The notes beneath the pieces were generated by a model. The model was given only the letters and a program-made list of their open reading frames with translations, made no database searches and was not told the DNA's origin. The position numbers and the translations under genes are program-made. A stretch of 64,000 nt of DNA from Akkermansia muciniphila (GTDB lineage Bacteria > Verrucomicrobiota > Verrucomicrobiia > Verrucomicrobiales > Akkermansiaceae): contig CAMCIC010000001.1 in the NCBI GenBank assembly GCA_945874895.1, positions 62,001-126,000 on the forward strand. Direction: 5' to 3'. Shown here piece after piece: positions 8,566 through 18,213 of this stretch; position 1 is the stretch's first letter, and each line of letters opens with the position of its first letter.

Positions 8566-10071
8566 TTAGGATTCTGAGGATAAGGTGTTCGCCAAAGCAA
8601 TGGCTTTGAGCATGCCCTGCGCTTTGTTGCAAGTTTCTTGGTATTCGTAGGTGGGATCGGAGTCGGCTACCACGCCCGCACCGGCTTGCACGTAGGCTTT
8701 GCCGTTTTTCACCAAACAGGTGCGTAGGGTGATGCAGGAATCGTGAGAGCCATCGAAACCAAAGTAGCCCACTGCACCCGCATACGCGCAGCGCTTGGTC
8801 GGCTCCAGTTCATTGATGATCTGCATCGCGCGGATCTTCGGCGCACCGCTGACGGTGCCGGCGGGAAAGGTCGCACGCAGAACATCGTAAGCGCTGTGCG
8901 AAGGATCGAGCGTGCCGGTGACATTCGAAACAATGTGCATGACGTGGGAGTAGCGCTCGATGATCATAAAGTCATCGACCTTTACTGAACCATGCTTGGC
9001 GATGCGGCCGACGTCATTGCGGGCGAGGTCGATGAGCATGAGGTGCTCGGCGCGTTCTTTGGGATCGTTGAGCAGATCGGCGGCGAGGGCATCGTCTTCC
9101 TCCACCGTCTTGCCTCTCCATCGCGTACCCGCGATGGGACGGATGTCAATGCGACCATTGATCGAGCGCACATGGACTTCGGGCGAACTGCCGACCAGAG
9201 CAAAGTCGCCGAGCTCTAACAAAAACATGTAAGGCGAGGGGTTCACGTGACGCAGGGCTCGATAGAGGTCTACGGGAGCCCCGGAGAAAGGCGTTTCAAA
9301 ACGCTGACTGGGAACAAACTGAAACACATCACCGGCGGCGATATATTCTTTTCCTTTGCGGACATTTTCCTCGAACTGCGCTTGTGTGGTATTACTTTTG
9401 GCGGGGGCACTTTGCGGAGGCGTGAGGCCATTGAGCGCGGGCACATGAAGCGGACGGTTGAGAATTTCCACCATCGCCGCGACGCGACCGCAAGCCTGAT
9501 GATAGGCTTCTTCGGGAGAACTGGCTTCGTCAGTGAACGCATTTGCAATCACCAGCAAGCGGCGCAGGCGGTGATCGAACACCAAGAGGGTATCGGCTAA
9601 CAGAAATAGCGCATCGGGGATTTGTAGGTCATCGTTCGGAGCCAAGCCGATGGTGGGTTCGAACTGCCGCACCGCATCGTAAGCGAGATAGCCGAGCATC
9701 CCACCGGAAAACGGCGGCACCGCACCGTGGGTGACGGGACGATAGCAGGACATCTGGCGCTCCAATTCAGCGAGCACGTCGTCCTCCACTGTCATGGTCT
9801 GAACGTCAGTGCCGCGGCTGATCGTGATGGTTTTCCCATGTGCGGTGAAGGTGCTGCGCGGCTTGCTGCCGACGATGGACCAACGACCGCCCTTTTCCGT
9901 GCTCTCGGCGCTCTCTAACAAAAAAGCGTGCGTGCCGTCGCGGATTTTCAGGTAAGCGGAGAGTGGCGTCTCGAAATCCGCCGCCAACTGGGTATATACG
10001 GGAATGACGTTTCCCGACTTCGACAAAGCGAGAAAAGCATCAAGGGATGGTTCGACGGGAAGAGAATGCAC
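8566..10071 (-). CDS. trpE: Anthranilate synthase component I
   Basis: Makes anthranilate from chorismate, the first step of tryptophan synthesis. The N-terminal part carries [15 protein letters not shown], the usual Trp-feedback region. The chorismate-binding domain follows with [30 protein letters not shown], the PIAGTRWRG loop, [11 protein letters not shown] and [15 protein letters not shown]. The start is uncertain: GTG 10071 gives 501 residues, normal for the family, and begins just before PSLDAFLAL. An in-frame ATG about 100 bp upstream would add residues unlike the family. Divergent from the MATE gene across 132 bp containing paired palindromes. Confidence 0.94.
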   Translation of the reverse strand: MHSLPVEPSLDAFLALSKSGNVIPVYTQLAADFETPLSAYLKIRDGTHAFLLESAESTEKGGRWSIVGSKPRSTFTAHGKTITISRGTDVQTMTVEDDVLAELERQMSCYRPVTHGAVPPFSGGMLGYLAYDAVRQFEPTIGLAPNDDLQIPDALFLLADTLLVFDHRLRRLLVIANAFTDEASSPEEAYHQACGRVAAMVEILNRPLHVPALNGLTPPQSAPAKSNTTQAQFEENVRKGKEYIAAGDVFQFVPSQRFETPFSGAPVDLYRALRHVNPSPYMFLLELGDFALVGSSPEVHVRSINGRIDIRPIAGTRWRGKTVEEDDALAADLLNDPKERAEHLMLIDLARNDVGRIAKHGSVKVDDFMIIERYSHVMHIVSNVTGTLDPSHSAYDVLRATFPAGTVSGAPKIRAMQIINELEPTKRCAYAGAVGYFGFDGSHDSCITLRTCLVKNGKAYVQAGAGVVADSDPTYEYQETCNKAQGMLKAIALANTLSSES

Positions 10072-10150
10072 GACGCCCGATAGATAGCCTTGCCGCTGAG
10101 TATGGTAAAGGAGAAATGCGGGAGAAAGCCCTGCGAAGCAGGACGGGGTT

Positions 10151-10175
10151 TGACAAGTGTCATTGACTTTTGTCA
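10151..10175. promoter_or_regulatory. Tandem TGAC-N4-GTCA dyads between trpE and MATE gene
   Basis: Two 12-bp dyads, TGACAAGTGTCA at 10151-10162 and TGACTTTTGTCA at 10164-10175, stand 13 bp apart in the divergent trpE/MATE intergenic region. A GC-rich hairpin (CCTGC-GAA-GCAGG, 10130-10142) lies on the trpE side. The spacing suggests a dimer-of-dimers operator. The regulator is unknown, and no clear core promoter was assigned. Confidence 0.4.
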
Positions 10176-10203
10176 TAACGGCGATGAACGTCGCTTTCTG
10201 GTC

Positions 10204-11541
10204 ATGTCCCTGCTCACCGAATCCAAAATTACCCTGCGCTTGGCGTTGCCCCTGATGATCGGGCAACTCAGTCAGATGTTGTTGGGTGTGGCGGACACCT
10301 TCATGGTGGGGCAACTTGGCGTGATTGAGTTAGCGTCGCTCACTTTTGTCAACTCACTGTTCTATTTGCCCTTCGTCTTCAGCATTGGCCTGCTCACTTG
10401 CATATCCGTGCATACCTCCCATTCCCGCGGATCCGGCGATCCTACAGCAGCGAGGCGCAGTTGCAGAAATGGCATTTACCTAGCAATCGCGATTTCTCTC
10501 GTTTTTGTCCTGGTTGCCTTGGCATTGCTCCCCTATCTGGATCGTTTCGGCCAACCTCTCAGCGTGGTGGCGATATCTCGCTCGTATTTCATGATCTTAA
10601 TGGTGTCACTGGTTCCGGCGCTGATGTCGTTAGCGCTAAAAAACCATACCGACGCGCTGGATCGTCCATGGCCATCATTTTGGATTTTCCTGGGAGGCGT
10701 CTTACTCAACATTCTGCTCAATTGGATACTCATCTATGGAAAATGGGGATTTCCAGAACTGGGCATGAACGGCGCCGCATGGGCGACCCTCATCTCACGC
10801 ATCCTGATTCTGCTGGCACTTTTTTGCTGGATAAAAACCTCGGTCACTCTGCGGGACTGGATCCCATTCTCATGGTTCCGCAGACCGATGAAAAGAGATC
10901 TCATTGCCCACGCAAAAATCGGTCTACCCGCCAGTTTTCAGATGCTATGTGAGGTGGGCGCTTTTTCCGCTGCCGGCTTTATGATCGGGCATTTTGGTGA
11001 AATCCCCATGGCGGCCCATCAGATTGCCATGACTTGTGCGTCATCGGCCTTTATGATTCCGTTAGGTCTCGCCATGGCTCTAACAGTTCGCACAGGCGCT
11101 TTGGCGGGAGCGGGTGAAACCCGACGATTGCGAGCGGTGGTGCACTCCGGATGGCTGTTGGCAACGGTCTTCGGACTGATCAATGCCACACTTTTTTTCC
11201 TAGGAGGACGTTTTGCTGCGAAACAATTTACCGACTCTGACGAGGTCATTGCTCTGACGGTGGGGTTGTTAGGAATCGTTGGTATCTTCCAGATTTTCGA
11301 TAGCGTGCAAGTCGCCTCCTCCTCGATGCTGCGTGGTTTGCACGATACGCGTGTGCCCGCCTTGATGGGATTTGCAGCCTATTGGATCGTAGGTTTGCCT
11401 GTGGCATGGTGGCTCAGTGTCATTCGTCATTGGGAGGCGCAAGGTGTGTGGTGGGGGCTTGCTGCGGGATTGTTTGTCGCCTGCCTAACACTAGGACCGA
11501 GACTGCGCTATTTGTTGAAACGACTTCATTCGGAGGGATGA
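10204..11541 (+). CDS. MATE-family multidrug/cation exporter
   Basis: A 445-residue inner-membrane protein with about twelve hydrophobic segments. The family N-terminus is clear: SKITLRLALPLMIGQLSQMLLGVADTFMVGQLG. The second half-repeat shows GLPASFQMLCEVGAFSAAGFMIGHFG. MATE proteins export cationic drugs or metabolites using Na+ or H+ gradients. ATG 10204 is chosen because the membrane region begins directly after it; the frame stays open upstream, but that stretch is not family-like. It is divergent from trpE. The substrate is not predictable. Confidence 0.9.
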   Translation: MSLLTESKITLRLALPLMIGQLSQMLLGVADTFMVGQLGVIELASLTFVNSLFYLPFVFSIGLLTCISVHTSHSRGSGDPTAARRSCRNGIYLAIAISLVFVLVALALLPYLDRFGQPLSVVAISRSYFMILMVSLVPALMSLALKNHTDALDRPWPSFWIFLGGVLLNILLNWILIYGKWGFPELGMNGAAWATLISRILILLALFCWIKTSVTLRDWIPFSWFRRPMKRDLIAHAKIGLPASFQMLCEVGAFSAAGFMIGHFGEIPMAAHQIAMTCASSAFMIPLGLAMALTVRTGALAGAGETRRLRAVVHSGWLLATVFGLINATLFFLGGRFAAKQFTDSDEVIALTVGLLGIVGIFQIFDSVQVASSSMLRGLHDTRVPALMGFAAYWIVGLPVAWWLSVIRHWEAQGVWWGLAAGLFVACLTLGPRLRYLLKRLHSEG

Positions 11542-11626
11542 AAGACGGTTCAAATTGCGACGAATTCGCGACACTACTGGACAAACATTTTCTTGCATGG
11601 GTATGGCAGTAGCATAGGTTTTTCCT

Positions 11627-13045
11627 ATGAATTTCAATCGACCAACGGAATCCAAGGGCATCGCAAGGCGCGACTGGCTCAAGTCCCTCTCGATAGGTGG
11701 ACTGGCGGCCATCACTTCAAACGCGTCCCGAGGAGAAACCAATCAAACGGCATCCAGTTCCACTGTGCGGGGGATCATTTTTATGGTATCCGACGGCATG
11801 AGTCCGGGGGTATTGACGATGGCCCAGAACTTTTCACGGATCACGCGCAACAAAGGAACGCGTTGGTGGGACTTGATCAACGAATCATCGGCGGCGCGAG
11901 GTCTCATGGATACGGCTTCAGCGAACTCGATGGTCACAGATTCTGCCGCGGCGTCCTCGGCCTGGGGCGGAGGGCAACGTGTCAACAACGGCATGATCAA
12001 CTACAACCCGTCCGGCAAGGCCATCACGCCGATCGGCAAAATCCTCAAGGACAAAGGACGGCGCATCGGTCTCGTCACCACAGCCACCGTCACCCATGCG
12101 ACACCGGCGGGATTCGCAGCAGCCGTTACCGATCGTAACGATGAGGACTCGGTCGCAGAACAATACCTCGATCGTGTGGACGTAATCCTCGGCGGAGGAT
12201 CGGCATTTTTTAACGCCGAAACGCGTGAGGATCATAAGAACCTATTCGCAGCCTATCAAAGATCCGGTTATGATATTCTTCGACATCGCGATAGCCTGCT
12301 CGGATCAAAGTCGGAAAAACTGTTAGGCACTTTTGCCCCAAGTCACATCCCCTACTCGATCGACCGCAACGGCAACAAGGACCTACAGACCTCCGTGCCT
12401 ACTCTGGCGGAAATGGCACAGGCGGCGGTATCACGTTTCCTTGCCGGCTCCGAGCCTTTTCTATTGCAGATCGAGGGTGCACGCATCGACCACGCCGCGC
12501 ACCTCAATGACATCGGGGCTCTGTTGCATGAGCAAATCGCCTTCGATGATGCCTTGGCACAAGTGCTCGCCATGACGGCGCACCGCTCCGACATCCTCGT
12601 GGTGGTCACCAGCGATCATGGCAACTCCAACCCCGGACTCAACGGCATGGGTGCATCGTACAAGAACAGTAGCCTCTGTTTCCAGCGGATTAGCGCGATG
12701 AAGGAATCGCACGAGTCACTCTTCGCGCGCTGGGCTCAAAAACCCAAAGAAGATCTGGGCAGGATGGTTCGCGAGAGCTTAGGATTCCCGCTAGAAGACG
12801 AACAGAAACAAGCCCTTTTGGAAATCTTACAAAGCAAGACCGTGGTTGAATGGAACGACCAACTGGCCAAACCCGAGGGCCTCTTGGGGCAATTTGCTGG
12901 CAACCACACGGGCATCGGATGGACTGGCACCACGCATACTTCAGATCCTACCATCGTCACTGCCATCGGCCCACAATGCCAGCGCTTTTCCGGCATGGTC
13001 GTGAACACCGATGTCTTCGGTCACTTCACGGATCTTCTTGCATGA
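11627..13045 (+). CDS. Tat-exported alkaline phosphatase
   Basis: A 472-residue phosphomonoesterase acting outside the cytoplasm. A twin-arginine signal (ARRDWLKSLSIGGLAAI, about residues 18-34) directs Tat export. PhoA-superfamily motifs follow in order: metal ligand in MVSDGMSP, nucleophile Ser in VTDSAAASSAWG (about residues 105-116), LVTTATVTHATPAGF, the IEGARIDHAAH metal site, VVTSDHGN, and a final NHTGIGWTGTTHT. Zn and Mg are the usual metals. The stop codon overlaps the ATG of the downstream sulfatase by 4 bp, which implies translational coupling. Confidence 0.93.
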   Translation: MNFNRPTESKGIARRDWLKSLSIGGLAAITSNASRGETNQTASSSTVRGIIFMVSDGMSPGVLTMAQNFSRITRNKGTRWWDLINESSAARGLMDTASANSMVTDSAAASSAWGGGQRVNNGMINYNPSGKAITPIGKILKDKGRRIGLVTTATVTHATPAGFAAAVTDRNDEDSVAEQYLDRVDVILGGGSAFFNAETREDHKNLFAAYQRSGYDILRHRDSLLGSKSEKLLGTFAPSHIPYSIDRNGNKDLQTSVPTLAEMAQAAVSRFLAGSEPFLLQIEGARIDHAAHLNDIGALLHEQIAFDDALAQVLAMTAHRSDILVVVTSDHGNSNPGLNGMGASYKNSSLCFQRISAMKESHESLFARWAQKPKEDLGRMVRESLGFPLEDEQKQALLEILQSKTVVEWNDQLAKPEGLLGQFAGNHTGIGWTGTTHTSDPTIVTAIGPQCQRFSGMVVNTDVFGHFTDLLA

Positions 13046-14694
13046 AAGAGCGCAGCCTCTGCCCTCGTTTTTCCATGGTGAAAAATCTTTTCTTCCTAGT
13101 CGGGTGTTTCATCGCAGCCATTCCTATCAGCGCAGAACCTACCACCTCGCCGAATGTATTGGTCATTCTCGTGGATGACATGGGCTTTTCGGACATCGCT
13201 CCTTACGGCAGCGAAATCGAAACCCCCAACCTCGCTGCACTGGCGGCGAACGGCATGTGTTTCACCCAGTTCTACAACTCCGCACGCTGTTGTCCCACGC
13301 GTGCAGCTCTGCTCACCGGACTGCATCCCCATCAGACCGGCATCGGTCATATGATCAAAGAAAAGGCCTCTAGCAAGGACACCTCTCCCGACGCCTACCG
13401 CGGCAACCTCAACGACTCTTGCTTGACCCTCGCCCAGGCAGCGAAATCGATGAACTACGCCACCTACATGACAGGAAAATGGCATGTGGCAGGTGATGAT
13501 CCCGCCGACTGGCCGCTGCAACGTGGCTTTGATCGCTACTACGGCAATCTTCACGGCGCGGTGCATCAGTTCGCCCCCTATGGGGAACGGGTCATGTATG
13601 ACGGTAACAAACCCGACCCCCATCCGAAAAGCACGACTGATCGTCCGTTTTATACGACGGATGCTTTTGCGGATCACGCCATCCGCTTTTTGAACGATCA
13701 TTTTGCGAAATCCAAGGAAAGCAGATCGACGCAGCCGTTTTTTCTCTATGTTGCCTTCACCGCTCCGCACTGGCCGTTGCATGCACACGATCAGGAACTC
13801 GCCAAGTATCGCGATAAGTATCTCATGGGCTGGGACAAATTGCGGGAGCAGCGTTTCGCCCGACAACAGGAATCCGGGCTGATTCCACGATCTTGGAAAC
13901 TGTCACCGCGCGATCCCGATGTGCCGGCCTGGGACTCCCTGAGCAAAGAAAAACAACAACAAAGCGCCAGCCTGATGTCCGCCTATGCGGCCGTGATCGA
14001 TCGGCTCGATCAAAACATCGGCAATCTTTTTCAAGCCATCAAAAAAAACGATGCATGGAATAACACGCTTGTTTTGTTTCTTTCCGACAATGGTGCCTGT
14101 GCAGAAGGATCAGACATCGGTCTCGGGGATCCTATCACGGATCGTGCTCCTCTCACAGCGCTGCAACGGCCCAGTTACGGCAAAGCGTGGGCGAACGCAT
14201 CCTCCACACCCTACCGTCTGTTCAAGAGTTTCGCCCACGAGGGCGGGAGCAACACACCTTGCATTGCGCATTGGCCTGAACGCATCAAAAAACACGATTG
14301 GTATCGCGAGCCAGCTCATTTGATCGATATCATGCCTACTTTTTTGGAAGTCACTGGGGGGCGTTACCCTATGGAATTCAAAGGAAGACCTCTCACGGCT
14401 CTCGAGGGAGTCTCGCTGCTACCCGCTTTTGAAGGCAAGGCACTTGCGCGCAAGCAACCGCTCTGCATCGAACACCAAAACCAAGCATCGCTGCGCGATG
14501 GTGCGTGGAAGTTGGTGGGGCGCCAAGTGAGCACTGCCGGTGGGACGCAAAGGAAACAATGGGAACTCTATCGCCTTGATGAGGATGGCACGGAGCTCAA
14601 CAATCTTGCGGCTTCTCATCCGCAGCAGTTGCAAGATCTGGCTGATCAATGGGAGACATGGGCCAGACGTGTGGGAGTGTATCCGAAAAAATAA
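13042..14694 (+). CDS. Exported arylsulfatase-type sulfatase
   Basis: A 550-residue type I sulfatase. The signal peptide hydrophobic core is KNLFFLVGCFIAAIPISA. The calcium site is VILVDDMGFSD, and the formylglycine motif CCPTR is at residues 83-87 (C83 modified). YMTGKWHV and LFLSDNGACAEG complete the site. ATG 13042 overlaps the phosphatase stop (ATGA); an internal ATG at 13075 would also leave a complete signal peptide. It ends 3 bp before the convergent Hsp70 gene. It resembles arylsulfatase A more than the shorter sulfatase at 6 kb, so the two probably differ in substrate. Confidence 0.93.
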   Translation: MKERSLCPRFSMVKNLFFLVGCFIAAIPISAEPTTSPNVLVILVDDMGFSDIAPYGSEIETPNLAALAANGMCFTQFYNSARCCPTRAALLTGLHPHQTGIGHMIKEKASSKDTSPDAYRGNLNDSCLTLAQAAKSMNYATYMTGKWHVAGDDPADWPLQRGFDRYYGNLHGAVHQFAPYGERVMYDGNKPDPHPKSTTDRPFYTTDAFADHAIRFLNDHFAKSKESRSTQPFFLYVAFTAPHWPLHAHDQELAKYRDKYLMGWDKLREQRFARQQESGLIPRSWKLSPRDPDVPAWDSLSKEKQQQSASLMSAYAAVIDRLDQNIGNLFQAIKKNDAWNNTLVLFLSDNGACAEGSDIGLGDPITDRAPLTALQRPSYGKAWANASSTPYRLFKSFAHEGGSNTPCIAHWPERIKKHDWYREPAHLIDIMPTFLEVTGGRYPMEFKGRPLTALEGVSLLPAFEGKALARKQPLCIEHQNQASLRDGAWKLVGRQVSTAGGTQRKQWELYRLDEDGTELNNLAASHPQQLQDLADQWETWARRVGVYPKK

Positions 14695-14697
14695 TGT

Positions 14698-16449
14698 CTA
14701 GGGGCTGCCACTGCTGGCCTGATCGATGGCTTGTTCTACCATTCTGGCAGCCAAACTTTCCGTGGCCCGATCGAGTGCTTGCACCGCGCGTTTCAGGATG
14801 TTGGCGTCATGTCCGAGCAGAGCGTTTTGCACCTCTTCACGGGATTGTTCGATCGCGAGCCGCTCTTCCTCTTCCAACCAATGGCTACCCATTACGAGAG
14901 CGGCATCGACGGCGGGAAGCAGTTCTTCCGCTTTCAATTTGGCCTCGGTCCAAATCCGCTCTGACATATCGGTGAAGGCATACTCCACCGACTCGCTGAC
15001 CATTTTCCCGACTTTTTCATCGCTCACATCCACAGCCGAATGTTCGATGACCAATACCCTGTCCTTACCGGTGGATACATCGCGCGCCAGCACCTCGAGG
15101 ATGCCGTTTTCATCAAGACGGAACTGGACACCGATGCGGGCCTGCCCCTTGGGAGCGGGTGCGAAGGGCACGTCAACCTGACCCAACTCCCAGTTATCAC
15201 GCGCCATCTCGCGCTCGCCCTGCAACACACGAATGCGCATGGCGGTCTGTCCGGCCACAGCATTGGTGAACATTTCGCCCGCCTTGCAAGGGATCGTGGT
15301 ATTGCGGGGAATCAGAACATTCATCAATCCACCCAAGGTTTCGATGCCGAGGCTGAGCGGTGTCACATCCAGGAGGGTCATATGCTTCATGGCGCCACTC
15401 AGCATTCCCGCCTGGATCGTCGCTCCCAGCGCGATCGCTTCATCGGGATGCTGGGATACATCGGCCACCTTACCGAAACACCGCTCCACGGCCGCGCGCA
15501 CAGCAGGAATGCGCGTACTGCCACCCACCAATACGACGGCATTCATTTCCTGAGGCTGCAGCCTCGCATCATTGAGAGCCTTGTGACAGCAAGCAATCGT
15601 TCTTGCTATCCATGGCTGCATCCATTCCTGCCATTGTTCCCGCGTAAGTTCCGTGGAAAAACTGTTCAGTCCATCGTAAAAGGGTATCGCAAAGGTTTCT
15701 TCATCGCGATGGGAAAGCGAACATTTTACGCGCTCCGCCTCGACCAACCAGCGCACACGTTGATCCGACGGCAAGTCCTGCCATTCGATGCCAGCGCGTC
15801 GCGCCATCACAGTGGCCATGGTCAGATCGAGATCGTCGCCGCCCAAGCGAGTATCGCCGTGAGTGGCCAAAACCTGGAAGACCCCATCCTGCATTTCCAA
15901 AACCGATAGATCAAAGGTACCTCCGCCCAGATCGTAAACCGCGACCCTCGATCGCTCGCCCAACCGCTCAAGACCATAGCTCAGCGCAGCAGCAGTAGGC
16001 TCGTTGATGATGCGCACCACCTCCAGTCCAGCCCATTCCCCTGCGCGCTTGGTGGCCTGGCGCTGACCATCGTGAAAATAGGCGGGCACAGTAATCACAG
16101 CCTTGCTTACTCCTTGGCCCAATCTCCACTCCGCCACGCGTTTGAGTTCAGCCAAAATCAAAGCGCTAATTTCTTCTGGAGACTTTCCGAACAAAGCCTG
16201 ATTCTCAGCAGCGCTAGGCTCGCGGCCGATCAGGCGTTTCACACTGGTGATCACGCGTGAGCCATCGACCGCCCTGCGTCGCAGCGCCTTACGGCCTACC
16301 TCCACAGAGCCATCCTCACCGATCCAAACCGCACTGGGCATGATTCGTTTGCCGTCTTCATCCGCGAGCAATATCGGAAAACCGGAGTCCACCACCCCGA
16401 TCGCGGAGTTGGTCGTACCCAGATCGATACCCACAATCAGTTCATTCAT
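14698..16449 (-). CDS. Hsp70/DnaK-family chaperone (HscC-like short form)
   Basis: A 583-residue cytoplasmic ATP-driven chaperone. The ATPase domain has GIDLGTTNSAIG at residues 6-17, VYDLGGGTFDLSVLEM and VVLVGGSTRIPAV. The substrate-binding domain begins with LLDVTPLSLGIETLGG and contains VLQGEREMARDN. The C-terminal lid is short and has no EEVD-like tail, so it is shorter than DnaK (about 640 residues) and resembles HscC-type proteins. No dnaJ or grpE is adjacent. Its upstream neighbour, 17 bp away, is a PTS EIIA-like protein. ATG 16449 fits the family start; the open frame upstream overlaps that gene. Confidence 0.9.
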   Translation of the reverse strand: MNELIVGIDLGTTNSAIGVVDSGFPILLADEDGKRIMPSAVWIGEDGSVEVGRKALRRRAVDGSRVITSVKRLIGREPSAAENQALFGKSPEEISALILAELKRVAEWRLGQGVSKAVITVPAYFHDGQRQATKRAGEWAGLEVVRIINEPTAAALSYGLERLGERSRVAVYDLGGGTFDLSVLEMQDGVFQVLATHGDTRLGGDDLDLTMATVMARRAGIEWQDLPSDQRVRWLVEAERVKCSLSHRDEETFAIPFYDGLNSFSTELTREQWQEWMQPWIARTIACCHKALNDARLQPQEMNAVVLVGGSTRIPAVRAAVERCFGKVADVSQHPDEAIALGATIQAGMLSGAMKHMTLLDVTPLSLGIETLGGLMNVLIPRNTTIPCKAGEMFTNAVAGQTAMRIRVLQGEREMARDNWELGQVDVPFAPAPKGQARIGVQFRLDENGILEVLARDVSTGKDRVLVIEHSAVDVSDEKVGKMVSESVEYAFTDMSERIWTEAKLKAEELLPAVDAALVMGSHWLEEEERLAIEQSREEVQNALLGHDANILKRAVQALDRATESLAARMVEQAIDQASSGSP

Positions 16450-16466
16450 ATCAAAAAAACTACTGT

Positions 16467-16940
16467 CTAGTCCTTCAGTTGAACGACTTTTTGACAAAAC
16501 AATTCGTATAACCCGTTCCCGTCAGGTGCATGCATCATCATCTCCCTGGTTTCCGGTTTGGTAAACATCCGCGCGATCGCGGCCAAGGCATGAAGATGTT
16601 TTTGATACGATTTCAGAGGAGAGATGAAAAGCACCACAAAGTGAACCATTTCACGGTCCTGCGCATCAAAATCGATCCCCCTACACGAACGACCAAAGAC
16701 GGCAACCACTTCCTCAATGTGTTCCGAAAAAGCATGCGGAATCGCCACTCCACCCCCCACTCCCGTGCTGATGAGTGACTCTCGCAGTTCCAAACTGTGG
16801 GCCACATCCGCTCGCCATTGAGAAGGAAATCCGCCTATCGAGATGAGATGATCCAACATTTCCTCCATTGCCAACCATCGGTCCGCCGCCCGCAAATCGG
16901 GAAGAATGTGGTTCGGGGTGAGGATGTCAGACAACTTCAT
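16467..16940 (-). CDS. PTS EIIA type-2 (PtsN/fructose-like) protein
   Basis: A 157-residue cytoplasmic phosphocarrier domain of the mannitol/fructose EIIA fold. The phospho-accepting His is H69 in GVAIPHAF. Other family features are LRESLISTGVGGG before it and FVVLFISPLKSYQKHLHALAAIAR after it. No EIIB or EIIC sugar permease gene is near, so a regulatory role like PtsN of the nitrogen PTS is more likely than sugar uptake. It precedes the Hsp70 gene by 17 bp and very likely shares its transcript. Confidence 0.88.
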   Translation of the reverse strand: MKLSDILTPNHILPDLRAADRWLAMEEMLDHLISIGGFPSQWRADVAHSLELRESLISTGVGGGVAIPHAFSEHIEEVVAVFGRSCRGIDFDAQDREMVHFVVLFISPLKSYQKHLHALAAIARMFTKPETREMMMHAPDGNGLYELFCQKVVQLKD

Positions 16941-16951
16941 GCGCTATTGAC

Positions 16952-16969
16952 ATGGGTGTCTAAACCCAT
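16952..16969. promoter_or_regulatory. Inverted repeat upstream of the EIIA-Hsp70 pair
   Basis: ATGGGT-GTCTAA-ACCCAT is a 6-bp-arm dyad ending 12 bp before the EIIA start codon. It could be an operator or a leader hairpin. It does not match the CIRCE heat-shock element (long TTAGCACTC arms). Confidence 0.25.
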
Positions 16970-17040
16970 ATGTCGCAGGTGGCAAGAGGTTTTTCCCCAA
17001 GCTCCGACGGGGCATGACTCGCAACTAAAAATCGATCGTA

Positions 17041-17886
17041 CTATTTCGATTTGACGGATACCTTCTCTCGCTCCTCGACCTTCACACCATCGATGGTCTT
17101 GAGCTTCTTTTGCAGCTCCTCAGGATTTTTCATATCAAACCCTTGCAGCTGCTTCATGACATCGGGGTTAGCCATGAGTTTGCCCATGTCCATCTCCATG
17201 AGAGTGATGACATTGCCCGCATGATGCGATGCGTTGGTCTCGGCGATGCCTGACTCGATCACCACCTTGGCGGACATTTTCATGTCTTTCATCATCTGCA
17301 TTGCCATGGCTTGCATCTGCGCAGCTTCTGCACCGGCCTGCGCTGGCTCTTTCTCAATGGCTTCTTTAGCTGCGCCCTTGGCCGCATCCACGGCCTCTTT
17401 GGGCGGCTGTGGATTGTCGATGGTTAGCATTCCCTCTTTGTAATGAAAACGTATCGGCTTGATCTCAGCGCCCTTCTCATCGGCCGCTTCCGCCATCTGC
17501 GGCGCCATTGCCTTGAGCGAAGAAGAGCCATCGCTCAGATCGAGAGATACGGCGTTGATATCAGTGAAACGATATGTCACGCGCGATCCGGTTTTTCCCT
17601 CTTGATTGATTTTTTCGACTTTCACGACTGACACTCCCTTGCCGAATTTTTCCGCGCGCTTTTGAGCCATGTCTTCTCCGAATAGATCGGGTGCCGCGCC
17701 TTCACCACCTTGCAAAGCGGCCATTTGCATCATGGCACTCAATTGCGCTCCCAGCACGGTTTCCTCCATGATGGTGCCGGAGCCGTCTTTTTTCAGTGTG
17801 ATCGTCTCGTGGATTTCCAAGCAACTGGACAACCCCAGTACGAACAAAGCAGAGAAAATCCCTCGAATGACTGGTAGAAACTTCAT
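17041..17886 (-). CDS. Putative lipoprotein of unknown function
   Basis: The 281-residue protein begins MKFLPVIRGIFSALFVLGLSSC, a lipoprotein signal with lipobox LSSC and acylated Cys at residue 22. The mature part starts ITLKKDGSGTIMEETVLG, a beta-strand pattern shared by other lipoproteins that read 'strand, DGSG, strand'. A Met/Ala-rich predicted helical middle (QAGAEAAQMQAMAMQMMKD) follows, and the C-terminus is Lys-rich. The open frame extends upstream, but ATG 17886 is the only start that exposes the signal. It is divergent from the secretin gene across 327 bp. Confidence 0.7.
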   Translation of the reverse strand: MKFLPVIRGIFSALFVLGLSSCLEIHETITLKKDGSGTIMEETVLGAQLSAMMQMAALQGGEGAAPDLFGEDMAQKRAEKFGKGVSVVKVEKINQEGKTGSRVTYRFTDINAVSLDLSDGSSSLKAMAPQMAEAADEKGAEIKPIRFHYKEGMLTIDNPQPPKEAVDAAKGAAKEAIEKEPAQAGAEAAQMQAMAMQMMKDMKMSAKVVIESGIAETNASHHAGNVITLMEMDMGKLMANPDVMKQLQGFDMKNPEELQKKLKTIDGVKVEEREKVSVKSK

Positions 17887-18213
17887 AAAGTAGAAATAGA
17901 ACGTCGCCAAGGTGAGCAAGTTCTCGCTTTTTTTGCGAAAAATTCCGATTTTTTCTTGCTCTGAATGCTGTTCATGATAACATCTGTTCACATGAATATT
18001 CACCACGTTCGCCTCTGGTTTCTTTGTCAGCGCTGGAAAAACCGTATGCATCGCTGGCATCTGAAGTTTCGTCATTCTCTGCATCGCAGTTCCAGATCCT
18101 TGGGGGCTCCCCAGCGCCGCCCGCGTCTGGAACAATTGCATTTGCCCTTCGACTGAAAAAAAATGCGATTTTACTGATTTTCCGCTTACAGTCGGGTGTC
18201 TGCTTTGCTAGAA
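17887..18213. other. Intergenic region between lipoprotein and secretin genes
   Basis: This stretch separates two divergent genes. It contains A/T tracts and an imperfect inverted repeat near 17915-17955 (GCAAG ... CTTGC, with CGC-T7-GCG inside). A short basic reading frame at 17965-18156 on the plus strand has no family features and is not called. Promoters for both flanking genes must lie here, but I cannot assign -10/-35 boxes with confidence. Confidence 0.4.

Noticed and set aside
15040-15909. 289-residue plus-strand frame inside the Hsp70 gene
   Set aside because: Antisense shadow of a strongly conserved protein; composition has no family pattern.
17965-18156. 63-residue basic plus-strand frame in the 17.9-18.2 kb intergenic region
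   Set aside because: Arg/His-rich without any structure pattern or ribosome-binding site; probably chance.
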